From positions 6,812,999 through 6,876,998 of the forward strand of contig NC_092565.1 in NCBI RefSeq assembly GCF_037975245.1: 64,000 bases of DNA, given 5' to 3'. Below the pieces are notes generated by a model that saw only the letters and a program-made list of their open reading frames with translations, made no database searches and was not told where the DNA came from. This DNA is from Apostichopus japonicus. Its lineage: Eukaryota; Echinodermata; Holothuroidea; Aspidochirotida; Stichopodidae. Positions 26,601 to 41,600 of this stretch are shown one piece after another. Numbering within the stretch: the stretch's first letter is position 1; each line of letters begins with the position of its first letter. The position numbers and the translations under genes are program-made.

Positions 26601-29600
26601 TGGTGGTGTTTCTCAACAAATGCTACAAAATCAGACAAGAGAGTTTCAATTACGAAAGAGGAAGTGTAGGGGAAGGGAAGAGGGCTAGGAGAGGAGGGGG
26701 AGGGCAGGGTAAAGAATCCCAATGTGCAGCAATATACATATTAATAATGCTGTGTAATACCCATCAGTATGCATATTAATATATTATATATAAATATATT
26801 AATATGCACACATATAACTATGCATATTTATTAATATCCTGACACAGGCAGGCAGTCAGTTGGGACAGTTCTCTAATGCTAATGCCATCTTATACAGTAT
26901 GAACAGTTCCTAACCTTTCCCTGATTCTAATGCTAATACCACTTTATACTGTCCTCTCAAATTATGCTTCAAAGCACTCGTACTGACAGTAGGAACAGTT
27001 CCTAACCTTTCTCTGTTTCTAATGCTAATACCACTCGATACTGTTCTCTGATATCATGGTTCAAAAGCACTCCAGCATTTATATCTCGGAAGTTCTAAAC
27101 AACATGCACCAATAAAACAAAAAACAACACCTCCATTCTCCGTTCTGACCTCAACATAGAATAACAGGCCAATGAATGAGAGTTTTGAATGCCTCTGATG
27201 ATTTCTAAAGCTTTGTTGAGGATGCATGAATCAAACAAAGAAATTCAACTGGCTTGATATGAAACAGATCTTGCCTTTTTTCATAAACATATAATATTGG
27301 CCAAAGGAAGCATATGATACAAACACCACCGAGTTCTGCAAGATTTATAATTGACCTCCTGGTGAATGATACCGATTACAAAACTTCCCATAACCGTAAT
27401 TGAATAAGTTATGAACCCTCTGATATAAACTTTAACAGTATGTTTCCAATATATCGTTGTTAAACTCTTGTGCAGTTTTACATATGTGTCAATATAGAGA
27501 TGTGTGCAGGTGTTTAATGAAGAGCATGGAATTAAATATTTAAACAACCAATCAATTAATCAAATCAATATTAAACCAGGATTTAGGCTTTTTGAATTCC
27601 ATCTTTCAATAACATGACACTTTTTGGAATTATTCAATTTCTACATTTTTCTCTTTTCTTTTTATAAAAAATGTTTTTTTTAGTAAAACTTTAAACAATA
27701 TATAATTTCATAATTTTTAATAGAAAATAATTTTTTCAGTTCTCTAAATAATTCTTATCTCATGTTGTTACATAACTCAGTGACTTGAAATGCAGGTACA
27801 AGCTTTGGTTACTTCTTGTACTTTAAAATGTAGGAAATAACAAATTTATTTGTCAATAGAGCTGTTAGCATTTTTTTTTTGCACTTTATGTTGCGTCAGT
27901 TTGGATGCCATACTACAAATTTATTCCATCATTCGATATGAAATCGTTGTCGGGACGAAGTGTCAATATTTATTTAGACACAGAAAGAGACAATTATTGA
28001 TATCTAAGAATAAAATAAAGTATACATTTTGCGCCTCCTTTGTTAAGGGGTGGATTAAAGTAATTTATATGTACAACCAGATGCACATCACACCTCTCTA
28101 CCATGCACCCACTCCCTCTCCCTCCCCCCTCCCTCTACACTTAAGAGAAAGAAGATATTCCACCTCTGCAATTTGCCCTAAACTCATCATCTTCGAACAA
28201 GAGTATCTTTGTGACAACTTTTAGGCAGAGAAATACCAATTGACTGCAAACATATCCTTTGACCAATCCTCCTACAAGAAACAAGTTCAACCATTTTTGA
28301 AGAAAAAAACATCTTTGTTTTAGAATTTCATTCAATCCTTTTTTTGTAACTCAACCTCCTTATTTTCTTTTTTCACTGTAGCAATGCTGAATAAAAAGAA
28401 ATGCTAGTGTTCTGAGTGCACAAAATGGCTACCTCAGACCCTCTCCTTCCCCCCCCCCCAATCTCCTCTAGGATCATGAAAAGAATATAAGCCTCTAAAG
28501 CAAACTGCCTGCATTGCTTATGAAATCAGCATTAATGAAATTCAAAGAAAAATTATTCAAATATGAGATGAAAAGCTCATATCGATCAGATTTACCACTT
28601 CATGAAGCATGTTTAACATCAATCCATGCAAATCAGTCAAAAGAAGAAAAAAAATTATATTTTCTGTAAATAATCATGATTTCAATATCATTCAAAATGC
28701 AACCGATTTTTCTGTTTCATGCATCACAGATTGGGAACTAACAAACGATGGTGATACGCAAACGGAAAACAGACCCTGCTACAAGTCTTTTACTTCTTCG
28801 TTATTGTTCCCCCTCCTCCCTCCCCCCTCCCCCATCCTTCATGCTATTTCAAGATGCACTCAAAATTGTTTATAAACTGGTTTACCTCTTGTTATCCAAG
28901 CATTATGTGACCTAGGAATAGGTGCTGAGGATCAAAGCAAATGGCACGGATATTTTTCATCACATTCTTTCGTTTGAGAATTTCTGCATTTTCGTTTTAA
29001 GAATTTTTACGACTTTGTCAATCTCACAGTTTTCCCTCGCCATCAGTACCTCATTTCGGTTGGCTGTCTGGCCTGTGGCAATTAACACAACCGTTTTGAA
29101 AACATACCTCGTTCACCAGTTTAAGCCGAAGACCATTATCAGTCTATTCCCGAAAAGTAATGTTATATTTCTAACTCCTACCACTGCATTCCTTATTAAG
29201 GGTAAAACAGGGCCAACTTTTATGTATTTACAGTTCCTTACTATAAGAAGAAAAAAAAAAAAAAAAAAAAAAAAAATTTAAACAGGTGTTTTTATCATTG
29301 CTATGGAAACTTATTTACTGCTACACAACAAACTACAACAGACCTATTACTTGGTCATCTGTTTTCCTTATCTTTCCCACTGTTCTTCCCATTTCTTAAA
29401 AAAAAAACAACAAAAAAACCTAATTTTCTAAACAATTCACGATAAATAAATATATTGATAAGTGTTCAAATTTTGGCGCTGCCTTTTCCAGAGCACCTTG
29501 AGACTTTAATAAAGTCTTCTTTCCTTTACAGTGTTTACCAAAAGATTCGCCCTTTTCACCCCAAAATGTGTCTCTAACATCTTTTCCATCATTACCAGAA

Positions 29601-32600
29601 ATCTCTTACCCATAATTCACCCTTCTAAGTCTAGTTCCAGTTTGTATTATTTTTAAACAGGTTGATTGTTTTCTTATACTAACTCCTTCATGTCTTTCTC
29701 ACCAGAACTTTAACCATTTTCTTATTAAACTTTCTAAACAATTTTCGATCATTTTTATACAATATGATAATTTTCAATGAATCTCATTGGTCGCTGCTGT
29801 TTTTATGAAAGCATGCATGGAATGTGGATGGCGATGATGAATACCTGGAATAAACTGTGGATTGTCTACTGGTGTCATACCTCCTCCTCCGTATCTGTGT
29901 GGGTAGAGCAACCTCTCATCGTGACCTGTATGAGCAACGCCAAAATGGGATGTCTGTTAATATACACGGGGGCCGTGATGCATATTTGGAAATATCCGTT
30001 TCGCGCCGGACGGACGGACGCATGGACACATCAATGTTTCATGTTTCCAATAAATAAATGATATGATAACATCACACTTTTTCAAGGAAAAAATCCTTCA
30101 GTTGTTCCACCATGTTGTATACTCCCCCAATCCCCACATCCAGGGCTCCCACCAACACCCCCCCACAGCTCCCCACCATCCCGATCTTCCCTCATGCCGT
30201 GAAATTTGTTACAGATAATATATTTTGCTACACCATCTTCAATTCCTTATCCATCTTTGAATTAAAGGAACTGTGTGCAGGGAAGAAGATGACAGGAGAG
30301 ACCTTTTAATATGAACTTTGCAGGAAAGAGCTTTCAAAGGTTTTTAAGAAACGATGAAATTGTGAATTTTTTTTCTTGAAACGGTCTCGGATCGTCTCCA
30401 GCATATTTTCTTTGGAGACCTTTAGTGATGATCTTACCGTTTCCATTTTGCATCTCGTTCATGCCGAAATCCTCTCTATTTCTATTGTTAGTTTGCTTCT
30501 TCTGCTTCGGCGGCCGCACCTTCTTCATGATCCGATAATGTTTCGCTAGTTTCACCGAGAAGATGATGGAGGGTAAGAAGAAAAACACGGACCAGCCGAT
30601 CGTAAACCACAAAGCATTCTGGGGGAAGACGAAGAAAAAGAGAAAAAGTTAGAAACATGTCTGCGTGAACATGACCAAAATGAAGAGGGGATAACAATCT
30701 ATTTGCGAATCCTCCAGAAATTTCAAACAATGTCACCGTTAATTGCAACATACTCGCTGAAGAAAATGTGAGGCACGATAACATTTCAACCGAGGTATAT
30801 TGTTTCCAGACAAAGTCTTCATCGAGCCGTCATCACACAAATTTATTTAACGGCGATCAATACAACTGAATACAGTCGGCCAACCTTGGCCTCGTCCTAC
30901 TAACGGCTCCTAGGTGAAAAACTCTACAAAATTATGAATGACGATGACCACCCACTACGTGTGTCTCTGGACAGAACAGTGTTCTCTCAGAGTTGTAGGA
31001 TGAGGCTGCCATTGGCCAGTACAAATAGGCACCCCTCTTCATTTATTCCACAATGTATAAAACTTCATAATTTAAATTTTAATCGCTAATTTGTCACCGT
31101 GCACTGTTTTTATATGTCCTGCTTTGTTTATTTGTTCTTGCCCTTTTGTAACTTTTTAGTTTATATTTGTATTTGTATAATACTGTTTTTATAATGAGCA
31201 TTCACTTACCCTTTGTGGGGTTTAATAAGTTTATCTTATCTTATCTTATACAATCTCCAATGGCATTCATAGTGAAAATACTCCTTCGACTGCATACTCA
31301 CCCCAGAACTTAAGACGTAACCGCAAGTGTAAAACAGACCCGTGGAGTAGATATCGTAAACGTTGTAACATTTTGCAAAATCGTTTTCAATCTGTAAAAT
31401 CGTAGAAGAAAATATAGGGGGAATGAGAAGAACAGAAGGAGAAGGCTAAGAATCAGCTGTCTGTTGGGGGAAAAAAATCATTGAACTAAAGTTCACACAT
31501 GTGACATCTTGAATTGAGACAAATCAAGAATCCATTTCACAGAAGAAAAAAAAATCATTTATGGCAATGTGCATTTAAAACAGAGAAAATTATTGAATTG
31601 ATTTTTGATGCAAACCATATAAACCTTCTATTATGCTTGTCTTGTGACATGTTAAGAAAAAGACAGAGAAAGTGAACTGAACTGGTGTGAGGGGGAGGTC
31701 AGGGACAACTACATGTAAGGCTTTAATGAGGTTTTTACCATATAAATTAATATTTCCATGGATAACATGTGTATTGTTGATGGTTGGAGGAGTGGGGTTG
31801 ATCACCTCTGGGGGTGGGGTTGGGGGTGTAGAAGGTGTGGACCACTGCTTGCGGTCTTGACCCAATTCTACAAGTAGGTTATTCCTGACTGGTTAATTAT
31901 GTAATCTCTAGTTGAATAGTTGAAACAGTGAAAAAAGTTCCTTGCTTAATCCTTAATGAATGAGTAGGATCTGGTGAATATGACCATGTTACAATTGGGG
32001 GGTAAAGGGGGGGGGGCTGTGATGGGTCTAACCACTAATACTCTTCTTCCCCCCTCCAAAAGAATTGTCTGAAAACAATTTTTTTTAGAAAATAGGTTCT
32101 GCCTTGCCAACCAACCCCCCCCCCCCACTCCCCACATATCCCACAAAAGGATTGGACTTCCCTAAATAAAGAAGTCTTAAACTAACTACACCCCTGAATC
32201 TGGTGGTAAAGGATACCCAAGCTTTTTGGGGGGTATGTGAAGGAGATACTGTGGTAAGGTTAGGGTATTGGTAAGGCTGTCAAATTTATCAATTCTTTGA
32301 CAATGAAAGCTTCCCACTGACTGGTTCCATGTTACAGCTCATATTATCGAACAAACGGTTTGACTCTCAGAATTACCTGGTGAGTTGTCTCATCGTAGTA
32401 ACTTTCACCGACATTAACCACGGACTTGATATAGACTTCGGTGATGTTCACGACGAGTTCGGTCTCATTGACAGAGCTGACGGCAGCCTCCACCTCTGCT
32501 GCAGCCTGCAGGGTACTGTCGATGCTGGATGGCAAGGTTTCGTTGACGTGTTCAACCGTAGTGATGTTACTCTCTATGTGGGCCTGTTGACCATGACAGA

Positions 32601-35600
32601 AGAGCAAAGCACATTATTAACCAATTAACAAGAGCAAAATTGTTTTTTGTTTTGTTTTGTTTTGTTTTTTGTTTGTTTTTTGTTGTTGTTTGTTTGTTTT
32701 GTTTTTTGCTAGGTCTAGGAAATGATTGCTTTTTGATAAAATCGATGGTGCTATAGAGACTGCATGCATCCTTTTTCATCGGTCCAGAAACAAAAATGTG
32801 TTCCTCGACTGATTGTGTTAAGATTTCCAGATGCCTGCTTAACTTGAACAATTCTTCCTTTTTTGGGGGCTAAGGCTATGAAACGATTGCTTTTTGATAA
32901 TTTAATGGTGCTGTAGATTCTGCATGCATCCTTTTTCATCAGTCAGAAAGAAAAAATGTTGTTCCTCGACTCATTGTTTTAAGATTACCAGCTGCCTGCT
33001 TAACTTGAACAATTCTTCCTATGACACTCGTCAACAGGATATGCTGGTGGCTGCAGTTGATTGCTTGATTACAATTAGAAATAATCTTTAGGACAAGACC
33101 ACATCATCAAAGCAATGTTTCTTCATCCGAACATATGCAGCAATTGAACTTTACCAAGTTACAAACTTACCACGGACTGCGACATAGGATCAACAACCGA
33201 TATCTGAAGACTTCTTAGGTCTTCTGCGATATCATTTAATTCTTTTGTTTGATTCTGTAAATATAAAAAGACCATGAGAATTTTAATCCTGTCCTAAATA
33301 GAATAGACTGGAAAATCATGCACGTCTCATATAACATGAAATTGCCCGAGTTCAAGCCCAGCTGATATACACCATGTCTGCTCAAACCAAAAATAATTTT
33401 GAAACAAAGACCTTTTTCTTGGTTTTTTTTTAGTTAGTGAAACTTGATGTTTCATTTTCTCTTCTCTTTTCTTCACTTTCTCAGATGTCTCTCCAATCAT
33501 TTTTTCATTTCGATTTCCAGCTATCACTTTTAAGCTGATTTTGTCGTTCTTGCTGGGGGCTTGAAATTCCCGTGGGAACTGACGCTTGCTTTTAGTATGA
33601 CTGTGTGTCATCTGCTACTAAACATTTCACATTCTTTAATAATAATTCTGATATTTTACACACTGATATTACAAAGTAATGCCAGATAATCCACCAGATA
33701 GACATCCAGCAAGTTACCCACCCCCAACCCACTCCTGCCCCTTTCAAATATATGTATATGTAAAGAAGTGGGATAAAATCAAACGAGAACCATGAACTTA
33801 CTGGATTTGCAGCAGCAATTTCATCAAGCTCGTCAGCATAGCTGGTCAGATAATCCGTTCCATTAAGAACTGGGTTTGGAAGCTAAGCAGGAAGAAATGG
33901 GTATAAAAATACCATGAATTTGTAAAAATAAAATAAAATACAACTCTCAACTTCTGAGTTTGCATTGGATATGTGAAAGAGCTTAAGGTGATGCATTATA
34001 AGCACACAAACAAACAGTAAAACTTAAATCTCAATTCTTTTCATTCGGACAAGATGTTTGAAGTCTGGTGAGACTGTTCGGGAAGAAGAAAAAAAGGAAA
34101 ACAGAGAGACAAGGTTTGAACTCCGACCTGGCATGAATCATAGGAAATCATGTCAACTCTCACAAAATATTAAACATATGTAATAAATATTAAGCTCTCC
34201 CAAAAGACGTAATCGGTACAACTTCCTGGGATGAGAATCTGTGAATGAGATTCTCGCGGTACGGCTCTCCAAGAATGAAAACCTACGGACTAGAATTGGC
34301 AGGGGGAGGAAAAAACAGTAATTCCTGAGAGTCTTGTAAAATTAGACCTTAAATCTTTCAGGATTTTATTGGAGAGAGAATGAGAAGGATGATATTTCAA
34401 TGAAGGTAGAATGAGTGTGCGACAGCAAAGCAGAGACAGGTGCTGCCATGGGATGAGTAGATCTGGTGAGAAACTTCACTTCCTCATCTGGATTAAGCAG
34501 AGTGGATATACCATCTCCATCGCTGCTGTCATGGTAGTCGTCCTTGACCCCGCAGTTCACCCCGCAGTTCACCCCACAATCCCTGAATTTGTCCCCAAAG
34601 TTGTCCCAATGATTGTCGTTATCATCAATCTAAAGACTGGGACCACACAACAGTTTGCTCTCTACCAGGTGGTGGTACTCACCAGCGCTTGGTACGCCTC
34701 GGCATCAAAGTCATCGATCCCTACTTGTGAAATCAAGTTATTTAAGTCGTTTTGTAAGTCGGGGGGAATGATTCCATCTAGATCCAACGAGATGTCTTCG
34801 ATGTCTCCTACAAGCCCATCCAATTGGCCTTCTAGATCCTCAAATTTCTGCAAGCAGGAACAAAAAAAGAAGGTTCAAATGAAGGTTTCATCCAGTCCTG
34901 AAGCACCATCTGTAAATCAGGGAATAACTAATAGAGCCGTCACATAGGCAACGTTGATATACAACACTTTTAGTTCAGTTTAAAACATAAAAACTTCAGC
35001 TTGGCAAAAGAAAAGGAGCCAGAACAAAGATTGGTTGTTCAAAGGATAACCCCTTAACTGCAATTTTTTGGGGCTTAATCTTTATGTCATATCCGGAAAA
35101 CAGTAGACAATTTGACGCAGCCAGCTCTTCCTGCCCGCCCAGGTCTAACTAACAATGTTACTCAATTGTTTTAATAAATTCCTCTTTAATGAAACAAAAA
35201 GTCTTTCCCCAAAAAAACTTTCCTATGATCTTCATAGAAACAACAAGGTAAATATTAATACCACCCAAAAACATTATTCCTGCATAAACCAGGTAAGAAC
35301 AGTCACTGCGATTAGCATTTGTATCTTACGAGAGTACTTTTATCAAAAGAGATGATATTCTATTAAAAATTCTGTACAAAATGCCCTTTGCACCGCTAAT
35401 TTCCTGAAAAATGCTAATATTGTCACACTTTTCACCCCCAAACACAAATCCACCAAACAACGGCGGTTTGCTATAATATGGATCCGGTTGATAATTCATT
35501 GACGTAAAACACCCATACGTGTACAGGATACTATATTCCGCTCGACCAGATAATCTCTTGACATTGGCAAGGACTAATTCAGAAGCAAAAACCTCTTATC

Positions 35601-38600
35601 TTCTCCTCCTTTACTATTATCTCTGATTTATATCGGTGGACTACACTCACCTTTTTCATTTCGTCAAAGTCGATCAAATAGTCCAGTTTGATAGCTTTGT
35701 ATAAAGTCTCATCATCTTTGCATGCTTCTAGCATCCCTGAAATTGTTACCTCGTAAGAACCGTTACCGTAGATGATGTCTCCTAACCAGTAGCCATCGGT
35801 GAGGGTGTTCGGGTAGTCGATAGTCTGCGGGGATAAAAGAAGACCCAGAACATAAAAAAAAACAATCCTCTGTCCTTCGATACTTTCCACTTTGATAATC
35901 TGCAGGATCTCAAGAGGAAAGGTAACTATTAATAAGTTTCTCTGAAAATCAGGCTGACTTGGATACATTTAATACTCACTATTGCAGCTTAATGGAGGGG
36001 GGAGGGGGAAGGGGGGGTTGGGGTGGGGGAACTTAATTTCTACATCCCCAGAGCCACGGTGACTCTGGTAGAATGCTTATTTACGACTAGAGGAATACAG
36101 ACGTGAAACCACATCGTCTTTACCATGACTTAAGAATCATATCTGCAAATTTATATAAACCTCTACCAACACTGAGTCACTTGACACATTGCAAGACTCA
36201 GTAGCCCTCAAAAAAGACCCGGATTGCACCTCTATCGCCAACTGGCAGAGAGAGATATGGTTTAGGAAGCTTGTCAGAAATGCTTGTCGGAAGCTTGTAG
36301 GAAGCTTGTCGGCAAACCGCAAGACTTTAAGACCATCTGAAATTAGCAGAGCGACTAATGTAAGACAACAAGAGCTGTCATAATGAAGTCTTACCTCTTC
36401 GAAAATCTCGAAGGTTTCGAGAGGCGTGCAGGTAGCGGTGGCTAAGCTGAAACCGGCAAACATCGCACAGGTCAGGAGTATGAGGATCGGGAACAGCACG
36501 AACATAAAGAAAACTGTCCTGTTTTGGTGGGAGGAAGAAGAACGGAAAACAACTGTCAAGATATCTTTTGTGAGGTTGTTTAAAATTGTTCTTTTTGTTA
36601 TATCAAGCATATAAATATTACGTGAATGATTAGGTTACTGATCATTTGTCCATACCATAGTGGAATTCATTTCATAAATGCCATTATCTGTGTATCAAAT
36701 TTACATTTATGCTAGTGACAAACTTCAAGAAATAGGGAGGGGAAAAAAATAAAGTCCTGGCCACCGTGACACCACATCGGGAAACAACTTCTAACTGCAA
36801 TGCAATGGATGGCAAAATTGCTTATTTGTGACAGAGTCACAGACTATCCCCACCCACTCACTATCTCCATGGTAACAACTCTGTTCTAGGCAACTTTCAG
36901 TTGGCTGGAGATATGGCTCTTTCCTATAAAAGTTTGTAAACCAGAGGGACAGTGGCTTTAAATCTAAGAACTTGAAAGCAGAGGTACTGTGTATCTTTTT
37001 GGATTTCATTAATAACGTACCACCTTCTTCATTATCCCCTTGATGGATGATTCCAAGACAAGCAGTTACTAACCATAACCAAAACATAATCCATGCATGA
37101 GAGGCAATGCTTCACTCCACCACACACCCACCCCCCCCCTCCACTCCCCTCCCCTCTCCTTCAGATTGGAAAAAAATCCTACATTTCCAAAACCCTTTTT
37201 AAAACTTTTTAATAAAATTATTTAACATTAACCAATTAGACAAGTCCCCGGTTTTTAGTCTCTAGTGTTTTGGTGGCTACCGTCATGGGCGTCAACAGGT
37301 GGGGGACGGGGGGGACATGTCCCCCCACTTTCAAAAGTGGAGGGGATATCATATCATTTGTCCCACCCACTTTTCAGAGCAGTTATTAAAAAAAACAGGT
37401 AGATGGTGATGAGTTACTATTTTCATATCACTACCCTCCAGTCCCTTGGACTGGGCGGACGAATAGGGGTGTAGGGGTTAAGTACTTAAGGCTACATGTA
37501 TTCTCCGGATATGGTAGATCTTTATTGTTGAGTGCCGGCTAGGCGCTACACACGCTCTGCGCGCAGTGTCTTTTTCTGATTATTATTATTAAAGTACCTG
37601 GGCACATAACAACTGACGTCTCGCACCTACATGCATGTATTATATATACCATTCCACTCATCCCGGAGGTGACGGCGCCACTATTTCAATATTTCGTTTG
37701 AGATGGACGCTGTGTAATTGGTCTCCCTTGGTGTCAGAACGGCATCTTTCTACCAGTACTTTCTGTCGGAATTTAGTTTTGTGAGACAAAATTTCTCCTC
37801 ACAGATCTGGTTCTGATGTAACTAAAAACGACTCAGGAGGGCCGTCTCCTGCGATCTAGGGGGTCTTATGTACCCAAAATTTTCTGGTACGCTACGCGCC
37901 AACCAATGGTGGCGCTCCGCTTAGATAGTATAGTGTCCCCCTCACTTTCTGAAACCTGCTGACGCCCATGGCTACCGTTGTACTAATATTTAATGGTTGC
38001 GCTACTTACCACATGAGACAGTTGCCACCACAGTTTGAACAGCTTGAACGTTCCCTTGGACTTCCCTTACGGTAGCATATGGTACCCATGGTGAAGCCCA
38101 GGATCATCAAAACCAGCACGAAGAGTATGGAGCAGCTGACCCCGAGAAAGAACAACCATCTGCCAAAAGATTGTCAATTGATGTCATATGATAAACTAGA
38201 CACTGCAAATGGTTTCCATTGGGAAGTAACACTGATAATTCTACTGAAATGTGCATCAATTGCAAAAAGGAAAATATTTGAAAACCAAAAATACCAACAA
38301 GAATTATTCCATTATTACATTAGAATTATGGTTGTGTAAAAATGAAAAGGTGGTGGGGAGGTGTAGGGATGGGAGGAACCAACCTCCACCCACACCTCCC
38401 AACTTAAGTAGCGGGGGAATGGTCCAGTCAGGGGGGGAAATGGTCCAGTTGCGGATTTTCAAAATTGAGAATTCAGAACCAGAATTAGAAATATTGAAAC
38501 ACTCGATACGATAAACAGAGAGAAAGATTTAAACTTTCAGATCCTAGAAGCACTATGACATGTTAGATTAACGAAACGTTAGTCACCGGGTGAACCGTTA

Positions 38601-41600
38601 AAACTACGGTATCTCTCGAACAGAACAACAAATATCCTTCTTAACTGTTTGGAGAAGTTATCCATCACAGAGAAGATAGTTGGGTTTGCAACTCCACTTA
38701 AATGGGACAAAAACATAGCCGTCATCTTAAGCTAATATGACAGAGATTATTGTCATGAACAACTCCCCCCTCCCCCCCACCCAAAAACAGCTAAGAAAAA
38801 TTTGGCTCTGGTTTGGGAGAATATCCTAGTTCAAACGTTGTATCTGGGAGCTGTCTGTTTTGTAAAATTTTTAATGTCATAGTACTAATTTGATCTTAAC
38901 CATTTGTTTTCTCTTGGTTTTTCTTTGTATTTTATTTTTATTTCCTGGATGACTGTTTGTTTTGTTGAAGACCAATAGAGTCACTTTCAAGAAACTAAAC
39001 TGAACTGAAATTGACAAAACTACATTCACCAAAAGAAAATTATAGCATTTGGAGAATTCAGAGATTCATTGTAGCTTTAATTTGAGAGTGATCATGTTTC
39101 CAAGGTTTGCAGATTGACCTCATGTGACCTTTGACATCTACCAATTTCAAGCGGGGTTCTTGCACTCGCCAAGCTGGATCTGCAATCCCAGTACGATGAT
39201 GATAAGGATTGTGATAGGGATTGTGTCTGATTGATGAAAGACAAACTGCATTGCATACCTATAATTTAACCAGTTATTAATCGAATCTAAATTCTCTTCG
39301 TATCCTTTTTGAACATCTTTGACAGCATCGTTCACCTGTCAAAGAGAGAGAACAAACAATTAATGAAAAACATACAAATAAATACAAGCTGTTTAATAAA
39401 GCCTGAACACAGTTTGGTGTTTACCATGGCAAGCTCACCACCACGTTATTATCTGAAACAGTCTGGAGTTACCAAAAAACGTTTTCAACATAGACCTTGG
39501 CTTTCTCAATATCGGTCGCAAATTTTGCTACTGGTAAAATGTTTTAAACTTTATATAGCTTTGGCATTTATGAATTTTATTAAGTGACCCTACCCAAACA
39601 TCACCATCTCACTTTTACAACTGATAACTCTAACGTGAAAATAACAGTGATCAAAAATTGGACAGCGCGTAAGGTTTTTCATCTGAGTTAAGAACGTGTG
39701 GACAAATCTACTTGGTTTGGGTGGGGGGGGGGAATATTTGTATTAAATGCTCATACTGTTGTGTTGTACAGTGCTACTAGCATTAGCACGATATAACCTG
39801 AAAAGGCTGAAGTGACGTCAAAGACACAGAGCTGTTTCCCTGTTACTCTTTATATCGCCAGTGTAAAAGTTGCATTTTGCTCGTTCTGCCTGACTCTTCC
39901 AATATTTTGGGACGGAAAATTGTTAATTCTCCCTATTTCTGTGAAAGGCAGGGGGGGAGGAAATATTGGAAAGTTCTGCAAGGAATTTGGAGAATTGAAA
40001 AATACTTCATGAGATTTTGATCTAATAACAATCCCCTTCCCCTGCCCCCTCCCGCCCCCTCCCCTGTCCCCCTCCCCTGTCCCCCTCCCTATTTATTGCA
40101 ACAAACATATATATATATCTATTACATTGGGAACAACTGTTCAAGAATCCGATCAGCAATGTCATGCCTATGCCCCTTTAGTCCACTCAGTAAGTATAAA
40201 CATAAATCTACTTACATCATTTAGAACATCTTCCACTGTTTTAAAGTTTTCGTCGATGATCTTCTGTATCTCGTCGAGCTCACCAATAACCTCATAAGCT
40301 GTTTGGTTGGTTTCATCACTAATAGTGGCCTCGATGTCACCTAATGCATCGTCGATCTGAGGTAGTCAAAGCAGAAGCATAAAACATATTTACTTTTTAA
40401 TTTTTAAATTTTATTTATTATTAATTTAATTTTTCTTTTCTTTTTAATTGAAAGGCACATTAACTCAAATTAAGCAAAGTTCCTTCCTATTCCTATATGC
40501 AAATGATGTTAATATTGTATTTGCTGTAAAAAAATTGCATGTTAGTGGTTGACAATTTTTCTTTCAGAGGTATGTACCTGGGGCAATAGTAAACAGCATT
40601 GGAGTTAATACATTATGAGGTATTTGTCCGCTGTCAGACATAACCTTTAGTTAAAGTAGGGAGTAATGGAAAAGTTAAAACGATGAGAGACTTATATGTT
40701 TAAATAGAAGGAAAAAGTTTTAAAAACAGATTTAAAAAAACTGATGCAGACATGACAGTTATTGTTCAGATGGGAAAAACAAAAGATGGAATCAATAAAG
40801 CTGAGAATATACTATGGGAGATGACCCCACAGTAGTGTGTATAGGTAGATGCCAGGTCAAACACAAATATGTGAAATAGAACAGAAGATGAGAGACACAA
40901 TATGAAGAGGCAAGAAATATGCAAGGTAATATCAAATAATGTCAAACGTCAAAGTAAGGTGGTAATGATAATCTCAAAAACCAAAAATTTACAAACTGAC
41001 CCATCGATTTATCAGAAATATTAACTCTTTACACTTGCATATATAATTGCATACAATCCATAAAAGCAGACATATGAAGGGGAAGAAAGGGTGTGAAGTG
41101 GGTCACTTCATGACTTTGTGCCCCTCTAATCCACACTCCTCCCCACCCCCCCTTTCATTTCCTCACCCTACGTTGCTGTCTGGTACTACAATCTGGTACT
41201 TACTTTTTGGTTGAATTCATCCACAGTTTCAACTCCGCCATTCACGTCGCCTATTTGATCTTGAGATATTTCTGGAAGCTGTGACAAGAAATCGTAGACT
41301 ATTGAATGTTTATATGTAACATAAGGTGACCGTTTTTTTTCTCCAGAAATTCCAGGGACATGACATTGATCCTCTACCTAAAGTTGGTATGAAAGATACA
41401 GTACATACCTACACTGCAAATTGAAACTAGGGGTGGGGGAGGGAGGGTGGAATTATGATTATTCTCTCAGTACTTTGGTTGTTATATGTTTCGAGGAGGA
41501 CGGCCATGTGGTCAAGTGTAGATCACCTGATCCAGAAGCAAGTATTTTGTCCACGATGAAAAATCCAATCACATGGATTGCCTTAAGTTGAATTATCTTT

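Noticed and set aside
28922-29281. 119-codon plus-strand frame ending in poly-Lys
   Set aside because: The end is a poly-A tract; no recognised domain. A retrocopy was considered, but no source gene is apparent.
29850-29892. Shorter version of prominin exon 20 using the acceptor CCCACACAG
   Set aside because: In the phase left by exon 19 it hits a stop within six codons; the acceptor 33 bp upstream keeps frame.
34411-34947. 178-codon plus-strand open frame
   Set aside because: Overlaps prominin exon 14 antisense, has no splice context and no recognisable protein features.
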